From positions 26,157,614 to 26,221,613 of the forward strand of contig OY754334.1 of the NCBI GenBank assembly GCA_963573305.1: a stretch of DNA of 64,000 nucleotides. The letters run 5' to 3'. The first letter of the stretch is position 1; every line of letters starts with the position of its first letter. Below are positions 12,701 to 23,163 of this stretch, piece after piece. A program made the translations under genes and the position numbers. The notes beneath the pieces were generated by a model. It was not told the DNA's origin, searched no databases, and saw only the letters and a program-made list of their open reading frames with translations. Source of the DNA: Pyrrhosoma nymphula. Its lineage: Eukaryota; Arthropoda; Insecta; Odonata; Coenagrionidae.

Positions 12701-13055
12701 TCACTATGCTTAACATTAACTTCCTTTCTGCTCAGAAACATAATGGAATCAATTCACTATGATGAACTAGACGATCTTTCAGGCCATCATTGAAATTCAT
12801 TCGCGAATTAATGCTCGAATGGTCAATCGTGATATCATACGCCGTGTAAAACGACCTTAAAGGAAGGTGGGTCTATTTATGGAATAGCGAAAGGGTGGTG
12901 AAAAATCCAAGGTTCACAGTAGTGTACCTATTCTCAATAAATGGCTCTAAAAGAGTCCAAAATTTTATATCCCATATGACAACGTTGCATTGCAGTTAAA
13001 CTACTATAGGTACACCATCTAAGAAGAAATCACGGCATCTCCAAAAGATCTCTAA
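9790..13055. other. AT-rich DNA without recognisable genes
   Basis: No coding signature. Small features inside: a two-unit tandem repeat at 12385-12426 and three loosely spaced TATCGTCT words at about 11871-11902. The small open frames have no recognisable domains. Confidence 0.55.
12385..12426. repeat. Two-copy 21-bp tandem repeat
   Basis: The unit TGATACGTACACGTTAGCAAA occurs twice back to back with one difference (CG to CA in the middle). It is too short to classify. Confidence 0.8.
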
Positions 13056-13121
13056 CACTGCCTGGTTGCGAACCAGGGTTCTCATCATAGAATGCCTACC
13101 GTCAGACCACCACACCAATCC
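13056..13121 (-). repeat. tRNA-like SINE head relic
   Basis: On the minus strand there is a perfect 5-bp T-arm-like hairpin, CCTGG TTCGCAA CCAGG, close to the B-box consensus. About 40 bases upstream is an A-box-like GTGTGGTGGTCTGACGG. The acceptor stem does not pair well and no SINE body or tail was recognised. This fits an old tRNA-derived SINE better than a tRNA gene. Confidence 0.45.
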
Positions 13122-13779
13122 TTGATAAAAATAATGTGTTTAATGACTAATCTTTAACTCTACTAAGATCTAACCCCTCGTCATTGTAAACATGGAAAAA
13201 ATAAAAACACATTTTTAGGCATGAACTAAAAACTTTCTGAGGAATAATTTTTATATTCAATATAAAACCAAATTATTCGCCTGGCCCAATATGACCAAGG
13301 GTTTTAATTGAATATATAAGCATTTCTGAGGATACATAAGTTTATTTTACGAGAGTGTCTTATATAAACAACCTTTATTGAGTGGTTAGCTCCGTCTGAA
13401 CTGTAGAGTATTATTTCGTTAGAATTGTTCAATTTTTTACACTCGAAAGAAAACTCTGAATGAAAGTGTAATCATTACAATGATTAGTGCCAGCGCAGAC
13501 GGATGCCATATTTCAATCATCTCTTTTTTCTCCGAGATTTTATGCGAGATAAGTGTTCGACCTTCACAGCGCGCAGTATATTATGGAGTCCGATTCAAAT
13601 CGAGCGAGAAAGCGATGCGTCATTCCTTTTCCGATATCCCTCTTTTTTATTGCAACCGATTTTTTGTCAAGCGTCCTTTAAGCACCATGGATTTTTTTAG
13701 CATTTCAGGGGGCTTAGATAAGAAGTTAACCCAAAAAAAATCACCAGAATCCGATAAATCAATTAACGGAAACTGATCC

Positions 13780-14080
13780 TTCTCCCTTTCTCGCTCTCGG
13801 TTGGCCATTTGCGACCAGTGGCCGATCATCAGCGGAAGCGTGGGAAGGAGCCGTAGGGCAATGCGTGGGAAAGGGATGGGGCCCTTCTCTGGACGCCATA
13901 TTTGATTGCGGTAACTTCGATTTCGACCGTTGGGGGGCGGCGCAAGGCCTTCCTTCCCGGTGATGGAGGCACAACGAATTACGAGAGAGGCGGGAGGAGG
14001 CGGGATGTAACATCTACACCCGTATCTATGGTAATATCCTGCGGTACTGCGAGGTGTTGTTGAATCACAGCCATGAGAAC
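13780..14080. other. GC-rich island
   Basis: A locally GC- and CpG-rich stretch in AT-rich surroundings. A 145-codon minus-strand frame (13647-14084) crosses it, but the translation is low-complexity and proline/arginine-rich, with no known domain. I treat it as a composition effect. It could instead be a regulatory region or a first exon. Confidence 0.4.
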
Positions 14081-14216
14081 GCAAAGGAAAAGCAATTGGG
14101 GGAAGAAGCGATGACCAATAAATTAGTGGCTAGCTCGTTATTTGGGATTGCGGTCGAAAAATAAGACATTAATAAACATAATAGTGTCAGCCTTGACCTG
14201 TTGGAAGTTGTCAACA

Positions 14217-14558
14217 TTCATGATGAATGAAACACTTAGTAATCTTCCTCAATTGTATTGAATGGCTCGACGTGTTTCATCACTATGTGGCATAATATTG
14301 TGCACATGAGTATAATAAGAACTAAGACGACGCAATTTTCCACGGATAAAATTTTTTAATTGACCCGGGTTTCGATGTACTGCATCAATATCATTAAAAA
14401 ATTTATCTGTGGAAAATTGCATCGTCTTAGTTCTTATTATGTTCATATTCCGCAACATCTCGCCTGATTCCTCCCTTTTTGTGCACAGGAGTGGTGAAAC
14501 TTGTCGTGCCATATAAATAAATCTGTGAAAGATTACTAAGTGTTTTATTCATCATGAA
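14217..14558. repeat. Nested inverted repeat made of two head-to-head PLE termini
   Basis: The outer arms, 14217-14246 and 14529-14558, match almost perfectly (TTCATGATGAAT and CACTTAGTAATC). An inner pair at 14314-14360 and 14393-14438 is about 46 bp per arm, with a loop near 32 bp. Between outer and inner arms each side carries a decayed hammerhead-like core: minus strand GATGAAACACGTC (about 14266-14278), plus strand CTGATTC at 14464-14470 with GAAAC at 14496-14500. The right arm resembles the terminus at 15546-15625 downstream (GTGAAAC, then GTCGT.CC, then TAC.AAGTGT), so this is probably the left terminus of the PLE at 14960-15625. Confidence 0.65.
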
Positions 14559-14811
14559 TAGGAGACATTGAGGATTGGCGGGTTGGATGGTAAGGAAAGG
14601 ACGAACTCTCGGGAATGGGAGGAAAGTTAGAGGAAAACCCGGCGCTCGGTCTGCTCTCAATGAATGACGCACAAGGAAAAGCCGTTTAACATGCACTCAA
14701 AGGACGGAGTAGTAATAAGTTTCAAGTTCCCTCAATAAAGCATATAGTACGTATAAATATTTCAGTGAAAATGTCTGCCATCGCTGGCTTTCTGCAATTT
14801 TACAATTTTTG

Positions 14812-14854
14812 CGCGGCTATGTAAGTTAATATGACAATAATTAACATAGCCGCG
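14812..14854. repeat. Short strong hairpin
   Basis: CGCGGCTATGT (14812-14822) and ACATAGCCGCG (14844-14854) form a perfect 11-bp stem that extends imperfectly inward through TTAAT. It lies between the left PLE terminus pair and the PLE coding relic. Its role is unknown. Confidence 0.7.
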
Positions 14855-14959
14855 AGCAATGGGTACAATCCCGATCTAGTACACATAATACTAGAAAAAA
14901 AAACAGAAAACAATAGCCATTAAAAAGATTTACTCCGATCAGCCCGTAGACAAAAACTC

Positions 14960-15362
14960 TTCAAGCGGTGCTCTCTCCCATTCCTGGGAGATATCTCAAA
15001 TAAGATTTCCAATCGCCTGCCTACCTCGCTTAAAGCAGCATTTTACCCACCCTTAACCAAAGCTCCCAGTTAATGGTAAAGACAAACAAGAAAGACTTCT
15101 CATGTCAGGCATTTATAAACTTAAATGCAATAGTTGTAAAACTTCACATGTTTGTCAGACAGGTAGAAACTTCATGATACGTGCCAAGGAACACATTAGG
15201 TGTCACAAAATTAAGGATTCTAGCTCCCTCTTAGCTAAAAATCTCTTGGAATGCAACCACAAAAGCGATTTTGTTCCTGAAGTTTTACACATTATCTTCA
15301 AGGGATTAAAAATGGATGCTCTCGATCAAATCGAGATTAGAAGGTACCTACTTGGCAGACCC
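14960..15362 (+). pseudogene. PLE linker and GIY-YIG endonuclease relic (PLE-2)
   Basis: Two frames carry consecutive parts of a PLE C-terminus. From about 14965 to 15087 one frame reads LPFLGDISNKISNRL and LKAAFYPPLTK, resembling the linker after the PLE reverse transcriptase. A second frame (start codon at 15102, open upstream) then reads SGIYKLKCNSC and HVCQTGRNF, the GIY and YIG-like segments, followed by KEHIRCHK. The two are separated by a frameshift near 15060-15090, so the gene is broken. YIG is changed to HVC, which suggests loss of function. The frame ends at the TAA following 15362. A hammerhead motif follows 180 bp downstream. Confidence 0.75.
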
Positions 15363-15541
15363 TAACACGGCCCTTTGTAATTAGCAATTATTCCCGCAGT
15401 CCTCCCCACTTCTTTCCGAAAAACTAACGTTAAGAAATATCAACTATTCAAGCCATCTATCCGCGCTCACCATTCTAATCCACCTCCCTCACTCAAACCA
15501 ACCCCGTAACTATGACAACAACGGTCAATAAACAAACGATT

Positions 15542-15580
15542 GTACCTGATGATGCCGTAGATCGGTGAAACGCGTCGTAC
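15542..15580 (+). ncRNA. Hammerhead ribozyme motif at the PLE-2 3' end
   Basis: This is the best-preserved motif in the window. It has helix I GTAC (15542-15545) with GTAC (15577-15580); CTGATGA (15546-15552); one T; stem II GCCG (15554-15557) with CGGT (15563-15566) closing a 5-nt loop; GAAAC (15567-15571); then GCGTC (15572-15576), placing the expected cleavage after GUC at 15576. Helix III as a monomer is only A-U and C-G pairs, but ACGCGT (15570-15575) is a palindrome, so two RNAs could form a longer helix III, as described for PLE hammerheads. The extra T between CTGATGA and stem II departs from the classical core. Cleavage is inferred only. Confidence 0.7.
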
Positions 15581-15625
15581 CGCTAATTAAAACTGTAGAA
15601 AAAATACAAAGTGTATAATTTCGTA

Positions 15626-18600
15626 TGGTTACTTATGGAATGTGGGGATGAATTTATGTCCATCTTGTCTACTTGAAACTCAGTACTTCACTACTATATA
15701 CAAAGGTTTTCCAAAGTTGTAAAATAGCCAAAATTTGGTGGCACCCGTAAAATAATTGCTTACTGCATTAGAAGATGAAAGCTCTTGTTTATAACTAAAC
15801 TGTACCATGATTTAAGGAAATAAATTGAATAAGAATGTTTTAATTAATATTTATATAACATTTTCTGATATTATTTGTCATTCCAGCTAAAAAAATATGA
15901 AAAAAAAACACGCGAAATATTGAACGCAATTAAACAAAATAAATTTAGTATTGCGCCATCGGACACTAAACGACAGCATGATGAGTAACTTAGAACAAAA
16001 ACTCCCGCACAAAAATTCATTAAATAACGAGAAAATACGAAGGTAGCCGTAATGAACTACTTTGGCATATTTAGTAGGTGAAAAGTCCGGGTATCCCAGC
16101 ATTAATAAAAATTTTGTCATGAATCTGAATGGTTAGACGATAAAATATGTTCTGAAACAAAATATAATCGAGCTAGCAGCCGTAAACGTGGTGTCGGAGA
16201 AGGTAAATAGGTGAGTGCAAGGACTGGCCAGCGAACGCTCACTAGCCCACTCCGAAATCACGCATGAACCATTTGCATTCATAAGTACTCCATCCTCCAT
16301 CTTATGATCAAACTGACTCTGTTCCACTCAAAATCTTATCGTCCAGCCAGAGAGAACTTTCTTTGGTGTTCAAATATCTTGCTCTATCTAGTCTTTGCGA
16401 AAATGAAGTATTGACTAATGTATTTGCCTAATAAGTATTACCTTGTAGTATAGTGAGAGCATAACGTAAAAAACCTCTTTCAGTTCGTTGAAACAATCTA
16501 CATGCTTATGCTACAGCAAAGATATTGGAATTAACGCAAAACGTACTTATGAAGAACAGTCTAACAGAGCATCATAATGGTGACTGCATCATTATATTTC
16601 TTTATTCTGGTTTCTGTTTTAATATTTATACAACAATATAGCATGTTCGGTTAGTTTTTTCTTCGGGAAGAAGCACCTTGTTTTTCTAATGCAAGAAGAA
16701 TATAATTCCTTTCGCAAGACAAGGTCATTCATCAGAGTTACTTAGAGTTACGTTTTTAAACCACAATCTATATTGTCTACTAGGCCCATTTTTATAATAA
16801 TAAACATTCACCGCAAGATGAAGTAGTATTTTTGCTTCATGATTTCAGCTGATAGTTGGCACAGTTTTATGATATTATATCTTACTTCTATGGTAAGTTG
16901 AAGAGAGCGCTATTAACAGGAGGAATTTAGGTTTTTTCAGAGAGAATATATGTTACCGAAGATTATAGACCCAGGCCTTGGCTTGAATGCTATTTGTACC
17001 CAAATAAAAAATGTATGACCATAATTTATTTTAGTCAATATAATTCATTTTATTAATCCCGACAAAACGGAATCCACTTATCTACTTCGCTGTGTGCTTA
17101 AAAATGTGAAACAATGCTTGTAAAAATGGCCGATTTAGTAGCTAATACTATTGAGTGAAGGCATACATCACTTTCCATTTACGGATATCACAATGTATCC
17201 CATTGATATGGTATCTTAGTTGGCTTGTCACTTAATATAGAACGAGAGATCAGGACCATGTCTACTCGATTACAGTCCGCCAATGGTCCATAATCATTCA
17301 CATAATTTCCTGCCTTGTAGGCGGCATGCATTTTTCTGCAAATTTTTTAATAGAATATAACTCTTTTGAATTGAACCACTGCATTGGGAACCGAGTTACC
17401 GTTTGAACGGCCAGTGATGTACGTTGTCCTTGCCACTGAGAGAAAACTGGCTCACATCGTTTCAATATTATCAACTTTCAAAGTTACATGATAAAAGTTT
17501 TACAGCAACAAGTGAGCAATCCGTTCAGCGAACCATTTAAAATTTTATTCACGGCCTACTTGCACGATTCTTTAAAGGACTACTTCTAGAACTAGCCATT
17601 GGGGAAATGACTCGCTGTGAGAAAGAGAAGGTGCCCAATTAGAGATTCGAATTCCTTCTGGGATGTGTTCTAGAATGGAAAACGACCCCTTTCCCACCTC
17701 GGATGTACATGTATAGGTATATGTGTATATCCTATCCCGTTTGCTTTTCCTCCCTCCCGTTCAACCCCATCGGGAGACTTCTCCATTACCCCGATCGTCC
17801 ATTTTGCGCTCCCAGAGCTCTCTGACGGCCCATCCGGGCAAACGAAGATGGACCAGCTCTTCCCTCTCCCAGCATCCTATACATCTCCGTAGTAACGGCC
17901 AGCAGCGCAAGAACGGCTCCCTTGGCGAATGTTTCCTTCTGCCCTTTCACCCTTTGCCTCTCCTCGCAGAGTTACTTCGCTCCATCTTTCCTATACTTTC
18001 TTACGCCTCTCGTACTGCAGGAGATCACCCCCTCCGGAGAGTCGCGAATAGGGTACATCTTGCCCTCGGGCCAACGCCGAGATATACATTTTGAGTCAGA
18101 AATCTCCGCTTCGAGTGCAATTTCCAAGAAATTATGGAGGGAAATTGAACTTACTTTTCCCTCACTGCGTAAAACTCATGTGGAAAAAGGCAGTTGGAAC
18201 AATGTTTACTACTAAGATATAGTCTGTCAGGAAATAGGTATCTTCGTCTTAGTCGGATTGCTTGCATATTTTGCACAATGTTTTATTGAACTTTTAACTG
18301 ATGCATTTATCGGAATAGCTATAACTCCCTAACTATGTGACTACCTAAAGAAATCTATAGTGTATAATCTATAGAAAAGTGATCTATATGAGGTTGTATA
18401 GTGGTAAAGGCAACTTCTCCTTACTTTCCATTGATTTACATGGAATCGCAATGTCGTTTTCTTGGTCTCTCGTTCAATAGTGCCTCAAACTCCTGATCAA
18501 GGGCACTTAAAATCTTAAAATTGTCATTTTACGGCATTAAAAGCAATAAATGTGGTGATCAAAAGCCATCAACTCTTTAAATATTTGGCTAGTCCCTGAT

Positions 18601-18860
18601 AGGTGGTAACAAGAAGACATCTGGGTCCATTTCATGTAAGTAATTTGCATCATTGAAAAATAATTGCAGCTGACATCATTTACCATTTTGTTTTTATCCT
18701 GGACTGTATGTGTCATTAGTGAGATGAGAAATGGATCACTTTTGCGTAGCATATTTGTCTGTGTGGCTAATTTAAAGGCATTCAATTAGGTCGGTTTTTT
18801 AGGAAAAGGAGAAAAAAGATATGAATGAGTGAATTAAAGAAAATTAATTTAAACAATCAA
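15626..18860. other. AT-rich DNA with one C/T-rich island
   Basis: No gene recognised. From about 17690 to 18100 the plus strand is C/T-biased and CpG-containing, which opens a 123-codon serine/proline/arginine-rich frame with no known domain. The rest is AT-rich with no clear repeat. Confidence 0.5.
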
Positions 18861-18947
18861 TAGTTTTTCTGGCACTCCTACTGGTGTCTTCAGGTCGGAG
18901 CTGTCACCAACCACCAAGTGGAGACTGGAGAAGACCAGAAAAACTGA
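18861..18947. repeat. Decayed inverted pair of PLE-like termini
   Basis: On the minus strand, CTGAAGA (rc of 18887-18893) is followed by a CACCAG/AGTG-rich segment and GAAAAAC (rc of 18863-18869), the spacing of the hammerhead-like PLE ends elsewhere in this window. A partial inverted copy lies on the plus strand near 18925-18947 (CTGGAGAAGACCAGAAAAACTG). The stem II pairing is weak, so this is an old copy. Confidence 0.4.
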
Positions 18948-19328
18948 GAGATTCACCAACAAACTTCGCGGTAACTTACGTACGTATATCTTCCGTGAAT
19001 TCGCTTTCAGATTTTGGGATTGGTGAAGATTTGGAGTAGGAATTAACGGAGTAGAGATGGCAAAGAGTGGAGACGAGAAAGAATGACAAGGTGGCAGTTA
19101 CATTATTTTAAATCATAGTTAAACGTGTCGAAGGAATTTCCGATCCTTTGGGTTAATTGATAAATTGCCTAGCAATATCATACGATTTGATACAATACGT
19201 GTGATCATTTACTAGTGCTTTCAACGTGATAAAAGACAATATAATGCGATATTAAATCCTGTGGTTTCCCTCGGATATTTACATCTACGTACTACCCTGT
19301 GAGCCGCCGCATGGGAGTGTAGCAGGGG

Positions 19329-20004
19329 GATCCATGCATAGGCGTGCGCACAGTGGGTGACATGGGTGCCACGGCACCCCCAAAAACTTTTCGAAGGGCA
19401 CCAAAATTTGGATGGAACAGAAAACTTGGGAGAAAGCGAGTCCTGATAATATGACCTCGAAAATCAATCAATCTAAACATTTTTAAAGGTCTGATTTTAT
19501 TTTTTGATCAGTAATAAGACCACTCAAACTATCATTGAAATAGGGTACGGAGCCCGATTGTGGGCACGAAAAAACGAAAGTAGTTTGGTATTAGCATATT
19601 AAAAACATTCTGATAAAGCTGATTACAAAACATTTTTCGTATCTTTATCGAATTTTCTTCCCAATCTTAACTCTGCATTTATTTGATAAAAAGTAAAAAA
19701 CTGACTAGTTAAGATATTTTATGAGAATAGTTTCAAAGCTTTATTTAATTGATTGCAGTTTTAAAAAGTATTTTTGAAGAAATATCTTATCCTAGCATCG
19801 AAAATTAAAGCAGTAATGTAATATATAGATTTTTTTTACACAAATATTGGGGCCTTCTAATTTTGTTGTGGGAGTTGCCTATGGAATTGGCTTTCCTCCG
19901 AGCACTTGGGGGTTAAACATTATGGTTACGGTATGGGCAAAAGGTGGCATTTTTATCGTTGGCACCCCCAATAGCAAAATTCTGCACACGCCTATGAATC
20001 CATG
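19329..20004. mobile_element. hAT-like MITE, 660 bp, with 8-bp target duplication
   Basis: The body 19337-19996 has inverted ends CATAGGCGTGCGCA and, read inward from the right, CATAGGCGTGTGCA (13 of 14 match). A C-run/GTGCC segment lies just inside both ends. The flanks GATCCATG (19329-19336) and AATCCATG (19997-20004) match at 7 of 8 bases, which suggests an 8-bp target duplication typical of hAT or P superfamilies. There is no transposase frame inside. The superfamily is inferred from target length only. Confidence 0.7.
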
Positions 20005-21837
20005 TGATTCCCTATATGATATGCGACCATGCGACTTGCGATATGGTGTCATATCTTACACTAACATGCGACATGAGGCATGTTGCATATTTTGCGATGC
20101 TGACTTTATGTGGTAATTTTCTTTTGAAATTTGGGTATCTTGCTGTATTACAGTATTTTTCCATCGTCTATATCCAATGTCCTCCACCCTAAAACATGTT
20201 AGGAATTACTCTTGTCATTTTTTTGTCCGTTGGTTTCGTACCGATAGCAGCGGATAGTGGGTTGTAATTGATGGCTGCAGTGTTAATGAAACGTGAAAAT
20301 GGCGCATGGTAGGGGGTGGGTGGGTAATAAGAGGGGGTGGGGATCGTTCCCTGAGAGGCACTTGCAGATTTGGCTGGGCTTCGGGCTAATTGCCGCGCCG
20401 GGCCCTAGCTGGCTAATCGGTAATCGGCATAATCACTCAAATGTTTGTTCAATGAATGACAGCGGGAAGGGGAGGGGGTGGTTGGGGAGAGACCAATGGG
20501 CTGGCGAGGGAGTAGGGATAGAGCCAGAGTGGTTCGGAAGAAGATATCTAAAGGGCAAGCAGGTCAAAGCGGGCGCTGACTAATAGACTTGGGCATTCTA
20601 ATGAAGGTATATTTAAGGCTGGACCCTTTGATAAATGTACCCAATAATTCAAGTTTGATTTTTATTCAAAATCTTATGAGTACTTATAAGGGAGGAAGAT
20701 GATTGGTGACCATTTTATCTCATTTATTCTTAATGAACGATTTTTTATTTGTAACATTTCTTTTGTGTTAGGGTTTTTTTCTCGGAATATTGTTTTACCT
20801 GTACTTGCATCAATTTCAAAAGTTAGTAAGACAACAACTTGATAATATTGTAGACTTTTATATCCATCGTTTTATTGAAATGCTTGTCTATGAGGAAGGA
20901 TTGCATATAGTGCATATTTTAGCAGTTTTTTCACCCTTTAAGGGGATTTATTCATAGAATATTGTGTAATTTGACGAGGGTGGTCGCCGTTAATGCCATT
21001 AACTACAGGAAAGTCATGAATTTCAGTATTTGGAAATTTGCAGTCGATAAGACTGAGTTGTTAAAACGCTACAATATTGCTTAATGCACATGATAGGCAG
21101 CATATAGATTAGTTTTCGTTAAGTAATAGACACACATGTATAAATGTCGCAACGTATTTCATGGAAATTCTGTACCTACCGCTTCAATATTTTATTTTGA
21201 TGCGCGTTCAATGTATCGACCAGTCGGAGTAACTTAGTACGAAAATGTGTGCAGCTCATCACTCCATTCCTACTCGAGGTAGTAACACTTCAAGAAAGCT
21301 CGGTAAATTAATATAATATTTCTTGCGTGTGCAAATGTGAGTAACTTCGTCCAGCCTAATGCTACTTTATCCGCACCCTGTTTTAGTACCCGTTTGAATG
21401 TTTCATCCCCCCATTCCACATAATCTCTCCTCTCTAATTCCTCTCTATCATTCATGGTTGAGTAATGGCTGCTCCCAGTAATAGCGATGGGTTAGGTTAA
21501 TTTACTCATGAAAAGTGTCTTAGGCGCTGGGCACTACTCAAGTTTCCTAAGTGCCCTTTCCATTGCATGGCATTTCTTCCTATTGAAAGAAAAAAATGTT
21601 AATTAATGATTCTTAAGTTTACAAACAGTAGAATGACCTAGATCTCGAACCTTTGAGTTATTTCTGAAGTAAGACTCATGTTTTAGTGAACGTTTTATGA
21701 AGCTGAGAGTTATAATATCAATTTTTGGTGAAATTAAATTCATTATATTCTTCCAGGAAAATAAAATCAATTTTCTATATCAACTCGATATTCTCAGACG
21801 TAACTTTGTGGAAATCCATATTAACATAATCAATTAT
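20005..21837. other. AT-rich DNA with a G-rich patch
   Basis: A G-rich plus-strand patch at about 20300-20580 opens a glycine/tryptophan-rich frame that I consider non-coding. The remainder shows no gene and no clear repeat. Confidence 0.5.
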
Positions 21838-22021
21838 ACAAACTTTGTAAATTTCACAATGAATTGTATTTAATACTACCGGTTTCATCGCTAAGCGACA
21901 CTTTCAGGTCAGGTCAGTTGACTTCTTCAGGTCAGGGTGTAATTTTTCACCTGATGATGTCGCCTATGCGATGAAACCGGTCTTATTAAATAATATTAAT
22001 TGTGAAATTTACAAAGTTTGT
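21838..22021. repeat. Inverted pair of hammerhead-like PLE termini (ACCGGT type)
   Basis: The outer arms ACAAACTTTGTAAATTTCACA (left) and its complement (right, ending 22021) define the pair. The right arm, plus strand, reads CTGATGA (21951-21957), one T, stem II GTCGC/GCGAT with a 4-nt loop, and GAAACCGGTC (21973-21982). The left arm, minus strand, reads CTGAAAG (rc of 21901-21907), T, GTCGC/GCGAT, and GAAACCGGTA (rc of 21877-21886). ACCGGT is a palindrome, suited to a dimeric helix III. Helix I pairing is poor on the right arm. An additional CTTCAGGTC copy near 21935 lies in the centre. No coding part is attached, so this is a solo terminus. Confidence 0.75.
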
Positions 22022-22402
22022 GTTGATTCTGTCAATTTTGCATAGGTATCGATTTATTTCCCCGAATTCGATGTATTATTTTTGCCTCATATTCCTGCAC
22101 AAGCCAGTTAACTTCACCGATAGTAATACTATCCTCCCAACTTGATTGGGAGCAGCCGTCTACGACCTACCATCCGCTCGAGAAATGTTGCACGAGCCAC
22201 TCTCACTGCATCTCCCTCTCTCGCAAACGTTGAGTCCGTTGCCTCCGATTCCAGCTCTTGCCGGATTAGCCTCGGATTCCACCATCGCCAGAATTCTAGA
22301 ATTAACACCGCTCCCGCATCACGCCCCTTTAAGTGAAGTGATCAATTTGCACCGCTAGTTAGCGGATCCACGATGTTCAGGTGGCTAGAGGCGGGGACTT
22401 TA

Positions 22403-23163
22403 TCTATATTTACATATTAAAACAGAATGATTTTCTGTTACAAATCTACAATTTTACTCCGATCGGGCTAAAAGTTTGCAAACTAATAGTTCACGACAGG
22501 AGAAACATTATAGATTATTTAAAAAGATATCCGAGACCGTAAAGGTCCCCAATATGGGCCCTTTGATGGTATACGCCACGTATTGTGTTTTTTGCAGTGG
22601 TTTCATCTTTAGCTTTTTTAAAATTACTTCCGCTGAAGATAGAGGGTTGGAATTTTTTTATCAAATGACTGAAAGAATGAAGTCTATGATTCTTTCATTC
22701 AATTATCTTTTTTAATTCGTATTTGTCTGAAAATCGCGTTTTTAGCTGCAAAATTGCATATTTTTCTCTGAAATCAACAATAGCATATTTCCTTGACAAC
22801 CAGATTTTGGTATTTAACGCAATTAAAACTAATTTTGCTTAGTTCAACTGATTGGGAATGCTTAAGCCTTGGGTTTTAAGCTGTGGATTATTTTTTTGCT
22901 TTTTAAAACTACCTTCACTCAAGATAGAGAGTTAAAATTTATTTCATCAGATACCCAAAGTATGAAGTTTATCATTTTTTCAATCAATTTTCTTTGAAGC
23001 ATAGAATTTGTATAAAAACCGCGCTTTCAGCAAATTATTTAAATAAATACAATGTTTAATAACACTGTAGTCAGTTTTGACAACTACTAATTAACCCCTC
23101 TCCTCTTATTTGACGAGTTATGAAGGAAGTATGATCCCGAGCAAAGCCGGGTAATTAAGTTAG
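22403..23163 (+). mobile_element. Short degenerate Helitron, 761 bp
   Basis: The right end has the hairpin CCCG-AGCAAAGC-CGGG followed by TAATTAAG and TTAG (23160-23163, a decayed CTAG), then T. The left end is TCTATATTTACATATTAAAA, preceded by A (22402). Interior blocks match the 8350-9789 Helitron, for example ATTTCCTTGACAACCAGA near 22788 and the TTCATTCAATT block. The motif from about 22610 (the CTTCCGCTGAAGATAGAG region) recurs in altered form near 22905, suggesting an internal duplication. It has no coding capacity. Confidence 0.7.
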
